Of a stretch of DNA of 38,762 nucleotides, positions 15,094-22,992 are shown piece by piece. This DNA is from an uncultured Mucilaginibacter sp. (lineage in GTDB: Bacteria; Bacteroidota; Bacteroidia; Sphingobacteriales; Sphingobacteriaceae): NCBI GenBank assembly GCA_903927645.1, contig CAIYNX010000165.1:1-38762 (forward strand), in the 5' to 3' direction. Within the stretch, counting starts at the first letter, position 1, and every line of letters starts with the position of its first letter. The notes beneath the pieces were generated by a model that was given only the letters and a program-made list of their open reading frames with translations, made no database searches and was not told where the DNA came from. A program made the position numbers and the translations under genes.

Positions 15094-16428
15094 TTATTTA
15101 ATAATATGACCATAAAGATCAAAATCCTCTGCTGAATCTATTTTCACATTCACAAATCCGCCAATAGCTGCATAATTAATATTGGCATCTAACAAAACCT
15201 CATTGTCAACCTCGGGAGAATCAAATTCGGTACGACCAACAAAAAAATCACTATCTTTTTTATCAACCAAAACTTTAAAGGTTTTGCCAATTTTGCCTTG
15301 GTTTTTATCAAACGAAATACCTTGTTGAATTTCCATAATTGCTTCAGCACGTTGTTGCTTAATTTCATCAGGAACATCATCATTTAAGGCATGGGCAGAA
15401 GTCTTTTCCTCGTGCGAGTAGGTAAAACAACCAAGGCGATCAAATTCGGTTTCCTCTACCCATTTTACCATCTCCTCAAAATCGGCCTCAGTTTCACCTG
15501 GATATCCTGTTATTAAGGTGGTGCGCATGGCTATGCCAGGTACTTTATCGCGAATGTTGTTTACCAAATCAATAGTTTTTTGCTTGGTAATGCCACGCTT
15601 CATTGATTTTAACATGCCATCACTAATATGTTGTAGCGGCATATCCAAATACTTACAAATGTTTTCGCGCTCATTCATCACCTCCAATATTTCCATCGGG
15701 AAGCCTGAAGGATAGGCATATTGAAGCCTTATCCATTCTATACCATTAACATCTGATAATTGACGCAATAACTCATCCAAATTGCGTTTACCATAAATAT
15801 CTAAGCCATAATAAGTTAAATCCTGAGCTATTAAAATAAGTTCCTTTGTGCCGTTTTTAGCCAGGTTTTTGGCATCCTTTACCAATTGTTCAATAGGTTG
15901 AGAAACATGCTTGCCACGCATTAATGGTATTGCACAAAAAGAACATGGACGATTACATCCCTCGGCAATTTTAAAATAAGCAAAATGGCTTGGGGTGGTT
16001 AATAAGCGCTCACCCATCAATTCATGTTTGTAATCAGCACCCACTTCTTGTAGTAAATTTTGCAAATCGTTGGTGCCAAAATAGGCATCAATATTGGTAA
16101 TTTCGGCTTGCAATTCGGGTTTATAACGTTCAGACAGGCAGCCGGTAACAATAACCTTACCTACTTTACCTTGTTCTTTTAGCTCGCTAAACTGTAGGAT
16201 GGTATCGATAGACTCTTGTTTAGCATTATCAATAAAACCACAAGTATTTATAACAATAATATCATTCGAACTAACTTCTTCGGCTTCATGTATAACCTCA
16301 AAATGGTTGCCTTTTAGCTGCCCCATTAAAATTTCAGAATCGTAAATATTTTTTGAACAACCAAGGGTTACTACGTTGATACGAGGTTTATTTTTTATTA
16401 CTAATGGAGCTAATCCTTTTACTTTCAT
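15094..16428 (-). CDS. rimO: Ribosomal protein S12 (aspartate) methylthiotransferase RimO
   Basis: RimO is a radical-SAM enzyme that methylthiolates the conserved aspartate of ribosomal protein uS12. The 444-residue protein has an N-terminal MTTase domain with cluster cysteines C24 (TLGCSKN), C63 (NTCGFI) and C97 (VTGCLSERY). The radical-SAM motif C158-x3-C162-x2-C165 lies in GCNRPCSFCAIPLMRGKH, and a C-terminal TRAM domain covers about 375-440. The MRGKHVSQP sequence after the motif and the SHEEKTSA segment separate RimO from the tRNA enzyme MiaB. It lies 29 bp behind hemJ and 45 bp ahead of bshC on the minus strand, consistent with co-transcription. Confidence 0.95.
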   Translation of the reverse strand: MKVKGLAPLVIKNKPRINVVTLGCSKNIYDSEILMGQLKGNHFEVIHEAEEVSSNDIIVINTCGFIDNAKQESIDTILQFSELKEQGKVGKVIVTGCLSERYKPELQAEITNIDAYFGTNDLQNLLQEVGADYKHELMGERLLTTPSHFAYFKIAEGCNRPCSFCAIPLMRGKHVSQPIEQLVKDAKNLAKNGTKELILIAQDLTYYGLDIYGKRNLDELLRQLSDVNGIEWIRLQYAYPSGFPMEILEVMNERENICKYLDMPLQHISDGMLKSMKRGITKQKTIDLVNNIRDKVPGIAMRTTLITGYPGETEADFEEMVKWVEETEFDRLGCFTYSHEEKTSAHALNDDVPDEIKQQRAEAIMEIQQGISFDKNQGKIGKTFKVLVDKKDSDFFVGRTEFDSPEVDNEVLLDANINYAAIGGFVNVKIDSAEDFDLYGHIIK

Positions 16429-16457
16429 TATTATTTGTTGATACCTCTTAATTTTTT

Positions 16458-16997
16458 TTATTTGTTGCCTTTAGTACGGTAATTTTTATAAATCTTTACC
16501 ATTACCATTATCAAGGTAGTGAAGCCAAGCAAGCCAACAATACCAAAAACCCAACCAATTGTGTTTTTTAGAACCACCAAAAAAACAATGGCAAATAATA
16601 TTATAGTTGCAACCTCGTTCCAAACACGTAATTGTGTAGAAGACCAGTTGAAAACTCCTTTTGCCATTTGTTTCATTTTATTTTGGCAAATAAAATGGTA
16701 AACCAACAAGCCAACTACAAATGCCAATTTAATTTGCATCCAAGGTTGATTTAACCAACCCGGGATAATGAACAACATGCTGATACCGGCAATTACTACC
16801 AATACCATGGAGGGTACTGTAATAATATACCATAGTTTGCGCTCCATAATTTGAAATTGATCCGAAAGGATTTTACGCTCCATTTCTGGCTTTTCTTGCG
16901 CTTCAGTATGATAAATAAATAACCTAACCATATAAAATAAACCTGCCATCCAGCAAACTACAAATATGATGTGTATGGCTAATACGTATTGGTACAT
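16458..16997 (-). CDS. hemJ: HemJ-type protoporphyrinogen IX oxidase (CopD/UPF0093-like membrane protein)
   Basis: This 179-residue integral membrane protein has about four helices (near 4-25, 53-77, 85-103 and 128-168 region). The N-terminal helix carries H9 in AIHIIFVVCWMAGLFYMVRLF, corresponding to the essential, heme-linked histidine described in HemJ, and a conserved lysine follows WMQIK. HemJ oxidises protoporphyrinogen IX to protoporphyrin IX in the membrane and replaces HemG/HemY in many bacteria. Position directly behind hemE (34 bp) in a run with hemB and hemL supports HemJ over a generic CopD-like protein. The coupled electron acceptor is unknown. Confidence 0.88.
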   Translation of the reverse strand: MYQYVLAIHIIFVVCWMAGLFYMVRLFIYHTEAQEKPEMERKILSDQFQIMERKLWYIITVPSMVLVVIAGISMLFIIPGWLNQPWMQIKLAFVVGLLVYHFICQNKMKQMAKGVFNWSSTQLRVWNEVATIILFAIVFLVVLKNTIGWVFGIVGLLGFTTLIMVMVKIYKNYRTKGNK

Positions 16998-17031
16998 TTA
17001 TTTATCTTATTATTAAGCTTTAAAAAAATTA

Positions 17032-18057
17032 TTAATAGCGGTATTCTTTTATAATATCAACTGCGTATTTCACATTATCAAAAGGAATATCAGGCATAAT
17101 GCCATGACCCAGATTAAATATAAAACCATTTTCGTCTTTCATCCGATCGAACAATGCATAAATGCGCTGTTTTATAACTTTTTTATCAGCATATAGAATA
17201 TGTGGATCGAGGTTGCCTTGAACAGCCACCTTGCCAGGCAATCGTTTTTTAATATCCAACAAATCAACATTCCAATCAATTGAAATTACATCCGGTTTTG
17301 CTTCGGCCATCAATGGTGCAAAAACCGAACTTCCTTTACAGAAAGAAATAACCGGAATATCTTTACGGTTTAATTTAGCTATAATTTCGGTAATGTAGCG
17401 GTGCGAAAATTCTTTGTAATCGTCCCAAGCCAAAGCCTGTGCCCAACTATCAAAAATTTGTACTGCGTTTACACCGGCGGCTATTTGCAGGTTAAGATAA
17501 TCAGCGGTAACTGAGGCTATTTTTGATAATAACCTGTGGGCCATTTCAGGCTCATTATGCAGCATTAATTTGGTAAGCTTAAAATCTTTTGATGAACCCC
17601 CTTCAACTAAATAACTCATTACAGTAAAAGGGGCACCTGCAAAACCAATTAAGGGTATACTACCATTTAAACGTTGTTGAATTACTTTTATAGCATCGGC
17701 AACATATTGCAATTTATCAATTACATTGGTTTCTAACCGGTCTATGTCGGCAAGTGTTCGCACCGGGTTAGCAAAAAGAGGGCCAACACCCTGGTTAAAG
17801 CTCAAATCACCACCCATTGCTTCGGCTGTAACTAAAATATCCGAAAACAATATTGCTGCGTCTATGCCTAACAAATTTACCGGCAACATGGTAACATCAG
17901 CTGCCAATTCAGGTGTTTTGCACATTTCTAAAAAAGAATATTTGTTTTTAATATCCCAATATTCTTTCATAAAACGCCCTGCCTGACGCATCATCCAAAC
18001 AGGTGGGCGTTCTGTCTTTTCAGAAAACGCTGCCTTTATAATTAGTGAGTTTCTCAT
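17032..18057 (-). CDS. hemE: Uroporphyrinogen decarboxylase
   Basis: HemE removes four carboxyl groups from uroporphyrinogen III to give coproporphyrinogen III in the cytoplasm. The 341-residue protein shows the family signature RPPVWMMRQAGRFMKEY (17-33), the PVNLLGIDAAILFSDILV segment with the essential aspartate, and GFAGAPFTVMSYLVEGG. The C-terminal NLGHGIMPDIP loop closes the active site. Length matches the family (about 340-355). It lies between the membrane TPR gene (65 bp upstream) and hemJ (34 bp downstream) on the minus strand. Confidence 0.97.
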   Translation of the reverse strand: MRNSLIIKAAFSEKTERPPVWMMRQAGRFMKEYWDIKNKYSFLEMCKTPELAADVTMLPVNLLGIDAAILFSDILVTAEAMGGDLSFNQGVGPLFANPVRTLADIDRLETNVIDKLQYVADAIKVIQQRLNGSIPLIGFAGAPFTVMSYLVEGGSSKDFKLTKLMLHNEPEMAHRLLSKIASVTADYLNLQIAAGVNAVQIFDSWAQALAWDDYKEFSHRYITEIIAKLNRKDIPVISFCKGSSVFAPLMAEAKPDVISIDWNVDLLDIKKRLPGKVAVQGNLDPHILYADKKVIKQRIYALFDRMKDENGFIFNLGHGIMPDIPFDNVKYAVDIIKEYRY

Positions 18058-18122
18058 ATAAATATATTACCGGCCTAAAATAATTGCCGGCATTGAGGCA
18101 AAGGTTTATGTATAATTACTCC

Positions 18123-18650
18123 CTATTGCTTATGTGATTTTAATTCTTTTTTAAGCCTTTCAATAACATCCTTCATTTTGGCATTTATTTTATCGTCGTA
18201 TTGATTTGCCAAATCAATAAATACCGCTGCCTTTTCATAGTTTTTTTGTCGGATACTGATATTGGCTACATGTACCAAGGCAGCCACATGGTCATTGACA
18301 GATCGCAAAGGATATTTCACTGCATTTTCATAATGTTGCAATGCTCCGTCAAAATCATGGTTTTGAAGGCATACCCCCCCTTTAATATATTCATAATACC
18401 CACGTCTTTTTTTTCCTAACCAATCAGGTCTTTTTATTTGGGCCAAAACCTCGCTGGTTTTTTGATAATCCTTATGAAAAAAATGTCTTGATGCTATGAT
18501 TAGTGTACCTTGATTAAAATAATCCCAAACCAAGGCTACAAGCATCAAAACCGCAACCGCGGCAAATTCATAAAACCGCAAGCTTATAAGCGAAATAAGT
18601 GAAATAAAAAACAATGACCCTATAAACAAGCGGGTACGATTGGTAAACAT
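18123..18650 (-). CDS. Membrane-anchored tetratricopeptide-repeat protein of unknown function
   Basis: I do not recognise a named family for these 175 residues. Two hydrophobic helices (about 8-24 and 29-46) anchor it, and the remaining part is helical with a TPR pattern at about 86-155 (KGGVCLQNHDFDGALQHYENA, ALVHVANISIRQKNYEKAAVF), ending in a lysine-rich tail. It would therefore expose a protein-binding domain, probably to the cytoplasm. Its ATG overlaps the stop of the response regulator by one base (TAATG), so the two are translationally linked, and a role as accessory to the two-component system is the simplest inference. Confidence 0.7.
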   Translation of the reverse strand: MFTNRTRLFIGSLFFISLISLISLRFYEFAAVAVLMLVALVWDYFNQGTLIIASRHFFHKDYQKTSEVLAQIKRPDWLGKKRRGYYEYIKGGVCLQNHDFDGALQHYENAVKYPLRSVNDHVAALVHVANISIRQKNYEKAAVFIDLANQYDDKINAKMKDVIERLKKELKSHKQ

Positions 18651-19363
18651 TAATGCTGACTATCCGTAAATTTATATCCTACACCACGTATTGAATGAAA
18701 GAATACAGGGTTTTTGGGATCTGGTTCAAAATATTTTCTAAAAGTAAGTATAAAATTATCAATGGTGCGAGTTGAGGGGTAAACATCGTAATTCCAAACT
18801 GTTTCCAAAATTTGCTCGCGCGAAACCGCATCGTTTCTGCGTTCAATCAATAACTTCAACAGCATGGTTTCCTTTTTAGTTAATGGGGTAATTGATCCAT
18901 CCCCATTTACCAGCTCAAACGAATTAAAATGTATGGTTTTATCACCAATTTTATAGCTATTAAACTCTTTTAATTCATCACCCTTTAAACTGCGTTTTAC
19001 CAGGTTGTTAACCCTTAAAATCAGTTCTTCCAAATTAAACGGCTTTGTTAAATAATCATCGGCACCTTTCTTTAAGCCAGATATTTTATCCTCATTTGTG
19101 TTTTTAGCTGTTAAAAACATAATGGGTACTTCCGAGTTTTCCAGTCTGATCGTTTCAGCAACCACAAAGCCGTCAATTTCAGGCATCATTACATCTAGTA
19201 TTACCAAATTAAAACGTTCTTCTTTAAATATCTGCAACGCTTTTTTACCATTGGTGGCGGTAGAAACCTTGTAGCCTTCAAGCTCAAGGTTTAATTTAAT
19301 TGCTTCTAACAAATGTTCTTCGTCTTCGGCTAATAATATTCTCTTTTTTGTTGGCATTTCCAT
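18650..19363 (-). CDS. OmpR/PhoB-family response regulator
   Basis: This 237-residue transcription factor has a receiver domain (9-120) with the acidic pocket E13/D14, phosphorylation site D57 (LVILDVMMPEIDG), T85 and K107 (LTKPFN). The winged-helix DNA-binding domain (about 135-235) has SREQILETVW and STRTIDNFILTFRKYFEPD, then RGVGYKF. All phosphotransfer residues are present, so it should be active. Its cognate kinase lies just upstream (19454-20323) with a 90-bp gap that holds an inverted repeat. The location inside a heme-synthesis run suggests regulation of that run or of respiration or envelope functions, but no target site can be named. Confidence 0.93.
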   Translation of the reverse strand: MEMPTKKRILLAEDEEHLLEAIKLNLELEGYKVSTATNGKKALQIFKEERFNLVILDVMMPEIDGFVVAETIRLENSEVPIMFLTAKNTNEDKISGLKKGADDYLTKPFNLEELILRVNNLVKRSLKGDELKEFNSYKIGDKTIHFNSFELVNGDGSITPLTKKETMLLKLLIERRNDAVSREQILETVWNYDVYPSTRTIDNFILTFRKYFEPDPKNPVFFHSIRGVGYKFTDSQH

Positions 19364-19399
19364 TTTTTTAATTGTAGCGTATTAACTAATTGGTTTATT

Positions 19400-19457
19400 A
19401 TAATAACACTTCCATTTTTTAAAGTTAACAAAGGGTTGGTAATATGCGTGTTATTAT
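19400..19457. repeat. 10-bp perfect inverted repeat between kinase and response regulator
   Basis: The arms ATAATAACAC (19400-19409) and GTGTTATTAT (19448-19457) are separated by 38 nt and overlap the kinase stop codon at 19454-19456. It could be an intercistronic RNA stem or a binding site for the regulator upstream of its own gene; the A/T-rich arms make chance occurrence possible. Confidence 0.4.
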
Positions 19458-20323
19458 TCAAAAACTACTTCAAATATACTGCCAACCGGACGATTATCTT
19501 TTACTTTTATACTGGCTTTATGTTTCTCGAGCACTTCTTTTACAATATACAGACCTAAACCTGTTCCTTTGGTGTTACGCGTCTCTTCACTACCTACTCG
19601 GTAAAACTTGTCGAATATTTTACCTTTCTCATTATCAGCAATGCCTATTCCACTATCTGCAACTTCCAAAAACACTTTCCCATCCTTTAAAAACAACTTT
19701 ACACCAACTGTTTGACAGGGTCCGGAGTATTTTATAGCGTTTTCTATCAAATTAGTAACTACTGATGTTAAGGCAAATTTATCGCCGGTTATTTCAATTT
19801 TAGGTTCAATTTCGGCCTCAATTATTTGTTGCGAGCCTTCGCATTTAGTTAATTGCAGGCGGTTTACAATACTATCAACCAGTACCGAAAGGTTAAATTT
19901 ATCTTTGGGGAAGGTATAAGAGCTATTATCAATTTTTGAGGCCAAGAGCATATTCTCTACCATGTCATCAAGGCGTTCAATATCAGTTAATGATTTGCCA
20001 ATAAAATCAAGCATCTGCTCTTTTGACAGGTCGCGCTTTTGTATGGTTTGCAATAATATTTTTATAGATGCCAACGGAGATTTTAGCTCATGTGTAACTG
20101 ATAATAAGAAGTTTCGCTTTTGCTCCTGCAACTTCATTTGCCTTTTTAATGATTTGTGTAAGGATAAGGCTCCAACGAAAAAAATGATGATAAAAACTGA
20201 ACCTTCGCACATAATCATGGCCATGCTACTTGGCTTGGCTTTTACCAATAAATAAGCCCACCATGTTAATTCGGTAATGGCATAAATAATAATGGTATAA
20301 AAAATTAAAAGCGTTTTTTTCAT
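19454..20323 (-). CDS. Small membrane sensor histidine kinase
   Basis: The 289-residue kinase has two membrane helices (about 5-27 and 39-56) separated by only about ten residues, so it lacks a real periplasmic sensor domain and presumably senses within or at the membrane or through partners. The HisKA domain holds the phospho-acceptor H78 in SVTHELKSPLASIK. HATPase_c follows with the N box NLIENAIKYS, G1 DSGIGIAD, F box FDKFYRV and G2 GTGLGLYIVKEVL. All catalytic boxes are intact. It lies 50 bp behind hemL and 90 bp ahead of its response regulator. It is much shorter than RprX-type kinases, so I do not assign that name. Confidence 0.92.
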   Translation of the reverse strand: MKKTLLIFYTIIIYAITELTWWAYLLVKAKPSSMAMIMCEGSVFIIIFFVGALSLHKSLKRQMKLQEQKRNFLLSVTHELKSPLASIKILLQTIQKRDLSKEQMLDFIGKSLTDIERLDDMVENMLLASKIDNSSYTFPKDKFNLSVLVDSIVNRLQLTKCEGSQQIIEAEIEPKIEITGDKFALTSVVTNLIENAIKYSGPCQTVGVKLFLKDGKVFLEVADSGIGIADNEKGKIFDKFYRVGSEETRNTKGTGLGLYIVKEVLEKHKASIKVKDNRPVGSIFEVVFE

Positions 20324-20373
20324 TTTCTTACTAATTTTAAATAATTCAGTATTTTAACAGCCTTTCAATTAAA

Positions 20374-21744
20374 TTATTCTTCATTAAAAACAAGATCTAA
20401 ACTTTCAAAAATAGCTTTTTTGGCTTTATCTAAATCAGCATTTGTATGTGCTGCTGATATAAACCCAACCTCATAACCCGAAGGTCCAAAGTAAATACCC
20501 CTATTTAGCAACTCACGATGCATTTTTTTGAATTTTTCCATGCTAGCTGGGTCAATTTCATCTGCTCGGCTAATCATGTTTTTTTCTGTAAATGCAAGCC
20601 AAAATATGGACCCTATGTTAAATACCTTAAATGGATATCCCCGCTCTCGCGTGTAAGCTTGTATGCTTTCAACAAATTCATTGGTAATAGTTTCTAACGC
20701 TTCATAAAAACCTGGCTTTAAAAGCACAGATAGTTGGGCAATTCCTGCTGCCATGGCAACTGGGTTACCCGATAAGGTGCCACCTTGATAAACGCCACCA
20801 TCCGGCGAAACCATGCTCATAATCTCATTGGAGGAACCATAACAACCAACAGGGAGACCGCCACCAATAATCTTCCCATAAGTTAAAATATCTGGCTTAA
20901 TATTATAATAACCTGCTGCGCCTTCAAAACCAACCCTAAAGCCTGATATTACCTCGTCAAATAATAACAAGGTGCCATTGGCTGTACATATTTCTCTTAA
21001 AAATTGGAGATACGCTTTATCCTGCAACAGCAAACCATTATTTGCCGGTATGGGTTCAATAATTACAACCGCTATTTGGTCTTTAAATTCTTCAAAAGCT
21101 TTTGTTAAGGCTTCTTTATCATTGAGTGCTATAACAATGGTTTCGTTCACAAAAGCTTGTGGTACGCCTGCTGATGAAGTTTCGCCAAAGGTTACCAAGC
21201 CCGATCCTGCCTTCACTAGCAAAGCATCGGTATGCCCATGGTAGCAACCTTCAAACTTTAAAATCTTATCTCGTTTGGTGTAACCTCGTGCCAGTCTGAT
21301 TGCCGACATAACTGCCTCTGTACCTGAGCTTACAAATCTTATTTTTTCAATAAATCGGTTATTGCCTATAATTAGCTCTGCCAATTCGTTTTCTAATGCG
21401 GTAGGTGCACCGAAGGACATGCCATTATGCATGGTAACAATTACTTTTTCTCTAACTGCCGGATGGTTATGTCCTAAAATTAGAGGGCCCCATGAACAAC
21501 AAAAATCAATAAAATGGTTGCCGTCAGCATCCCACAAATGGCAGCCATCGCCTTTTTCAATAAATAATGGAGTTCCGTATACCGATTTGAATGCCCTTAC
21601 CGGCGAATTTACTCCTCCGGGAAAATACTTTTTTGCTTTGCTATATAAGGCTGCCGATTTTTCTCTATTGATATCTGGTACTATAGCCTGCTTTTCAGGT
21701 ATATTGGTAGCAGGTGTAAATATCTTTTTTAATGTCTCGAACAT
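20374..21744 (-). CDS. hemL: Glutamate-1-semialdehyde 2,1-aminomutase
   Basis: HemL is a PLP enzyme that converts glutamate-1-semialdehyde to 5-aminolevulinate in the C5 branch of heme synthesis. The 456-residue protein has YFPGGVNSPVRAFKSV (40-55), the PLP-phosphate segment SSGTEAVMSAIRLAR (139-153), D263 in LFDEVISGFR and the Schiff-base lysine K291 in TYGKIIGGGLPVG. It is about 25 residues longer than usual because of an N-terminal extension (MFETLKKIFTPATNI...) before the conserved SAALYSKAKKYFPGG. No internal ATG offers a shorter start. It implies glutamyl-tRNA reductase (hemA) elsewhere. It lies 67 bp behind hemB. Confidence 0.96.
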   Translation of the reverse strand: MFETLKKIFTPATNIPEKQAIVPDINREKSAALYSKAKKYFPGGVNSPVRAFKSVYGTPLFIEKGDGCHLWDADGNHFIDFCCSWGPLILGHNHPAVREKVIVTMHNGMSFGAPTALENELAELIIGNNRFIEKIRFVSSGTEAVMSAIRLARGYTKRDKILKFEGCYHGHTDALLVKAGSGLVTFGETSSAGVPQAFVNETIVIALNDKEALTKAFEEFKDQIAVVIIEPIPANNGLLLQDKAYLQFLREICTANGTLLLFDEVISGFRVGFEGAAGYYNIKPDILTYGKIIGGGLPVGCYGSSNEIMSMVSPDGGVYQGGTLSGNPVAMAAGIAQLSVLLKPGFYEALETITNEFVESIQAYTRERGYPFKVFNIGSIFWLAFTEKNMISRADEIDPASMEKFKKMHRELLNRGIYFGPSGYEVGFISAAHTNADLDKAKKAIFESLDLVFNEE

Positions 21745-21811
21745 GGTATATTTAAATATGACCTTTTTAATGGTTTTTATTATTCAATTCAAATAATTTG
21801 CAAAGTAGTTC

Positions 21812-22783
21812 TTATAGCCACTTATTTACCAATACTTCTTTGGCATGGTAAGTTAAAATTGCTGTTGCGCCAGCTCTGCGTATGCTGGTAAGCACCTCGG
21901 TAATGGCTTTTTGCTCATTTAGCCACCCATTTTGTACTGCTGCTTTTATCATGGCATATTCACCACTCACGTTATAAGCTGCAACAGGTAAATTGGTATT
22001 GTCTTTAATAACTTTTATAACGTCTAAATATGATAACGCAGGTTTTACCATTAAAAAGTCTGCTCCCTCAGCCTCATCCAGTTCGGCTTCAATCAAGGCT
22101 TCTGTTTGGTTTGCAGGGTCCATTTGGTACGTTTTTTTGTCGCCAAATTTAGGTGCCGAATTCAAGGCATCTCTAAAGGGCCCGTAAAAAGCACTCGCAT
22201 ATTTTGCCGAATATGACATGATGGACACATTGGTAAAATTGTTTTCGTCCAAAACCTCACGGATATAACCTACTCGCCCATCCATCATATCCGATGGGGC
22301 AATAATATCGGCTCCGTGTTGGGCATGAGCCAGTGCCATTTTACCCAGCACTTCCAATGTTTCGTCATTTAATATATGTCCGTTTTCTACTATCCCGTCG
22401 TGCCCGTCGCTGCTATATGGATCCATGGCAACATCGGTAATAACACAAGCTTCCGGAAAGTTCTGTTTTACTTCCTTTATAGCCCGTAGGTAAAGACTTT
22501 CTTCTTTATAGCTTTCTGTGGCATATTTGTCTTTTAATGAATCATCAATATTGGGGAAAAGATCAAATGAATTCAGACCTAAATTTAGGCAACTTTCAAC
22601 CTCCCGCAGCAAATTATCAATCGAATACCTGTAAATTCCCGGCATTGAAGCAATTTCTGTTTTTTGCCTTTTTCCTTCAATAATAAACAAGGGAAATATC
22701 AAGTTGGAAGCACTTAAATGTGTTTCGCGCACCATTTGTCGTATTACTTCACTTTTACGGTTTCTTCTTGGTCTTTGTAGCAT
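21812..22783 (-). CDS. hemB: Delta-aminolevulinic acid dehydratase (porphobilinogen synthase)
   Basis: HemB condenses two 5-aminolevulinate molecules into porphobilinogen. The 323-residue protein has both active-site lysines: K194 in SYSAKYAS and K247 in FLMVKPALSYLD, the latter forming the Schiff base. The metal-site segment at 117-130 reads DVAMDPYSSDGHDG. The three cysteines of zinc-dependent enzymes are replaced by Ala/Asp, which matches the zinc-independent, Mg-stimulated class. A likely promoter (-7 TAACTTTG) lies upstream, making hemB the first gene of the minus-strand run hemB-hemL-kinase-regulator-TPR-hemE-hemJ-rimO-bshC. Confidence 0.97.
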   Translation of the reverse strand: MLQRPRRNRKSEVIRQMVRETHLSASNLIFPLFIIEGKRQKTEIASMPGIYRYSIDNLLREVESCLNLGLNSFDLFPNIDDSLKDKYATESYKEESLYLRAIKEVKQNFPEACVITDVAMDPYSSDGHDGIVENGHILNDETLEVLGKMALAHAQHGADIIAPSDMMDGRVGYIREVLDENNFTNVSIMSYSAKYASAFYGPFRDALNSAPKFGDKKTYQMDPANQTEALIEAELDEAEGADFLMVKPALSYLDVIKVIKDNTNLPVAAYNVSGEYAMIKAAVQNGWLNEQKAITEVLTSIRRAGATAILTYHAKEVLVNKWL

Positions 22784-22823
22784 CTTTTTTTGCCCTAATT
22801 ACAGCCGGTAAATATAGCAACAA

Positions 22824-22831
22824 CAAAGTTA
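22824..22831 (-). promoter_or_regulatory. Candidate -7 promoter element for hemB and the downstream run
   Basis: On the minus strand the sequence is TAACTTTG, a full TAnnTTTG match, about 40 nt ahead of the hemB ATG (22783). The -33 region has no perfect TTG. It lies back to back with the candidate comM promoter. Confidence 0.45.
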
Positions 22832-22948
22832 TTGAATTGTAATAAATTATGGCACTCCTTATCCTAAATCCAGCCTTTATAATTTACCAACTACAGTATT
22901 TTCAGCCATATTTCGACAAAATTTATAAGCATTATAAGTAATAATTTT

Positions 22949-22980
22949 TTGAATCAATTAATATTGTACCTTTAGCTTTA
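22949..22980 (+). promoter_or_regulatory. Candidate promoter for comM/yifB
   Basis: TTG at 22949-22951 is followed after 21 nt by TAGCTTTA (22973-22980); an overlapping TACCTTTA (22967-22974) is another one-mismatch -7 box but with a 15-nt spacer. Both put the start of transcription within about 15 nt of the GTG at 22993. Confidence 0.4.
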
Positions 22981-22992
22981 AAAAATTAAAGG

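Noticed and set aside
18070..18090. CCGGC/GCCGG hairpin ahead of the TPR stop as a terminator between the TPR gene and hemE
   Set aside because: The stem is only 5 bp and no T run follows, so it is unlikely to end transcription.
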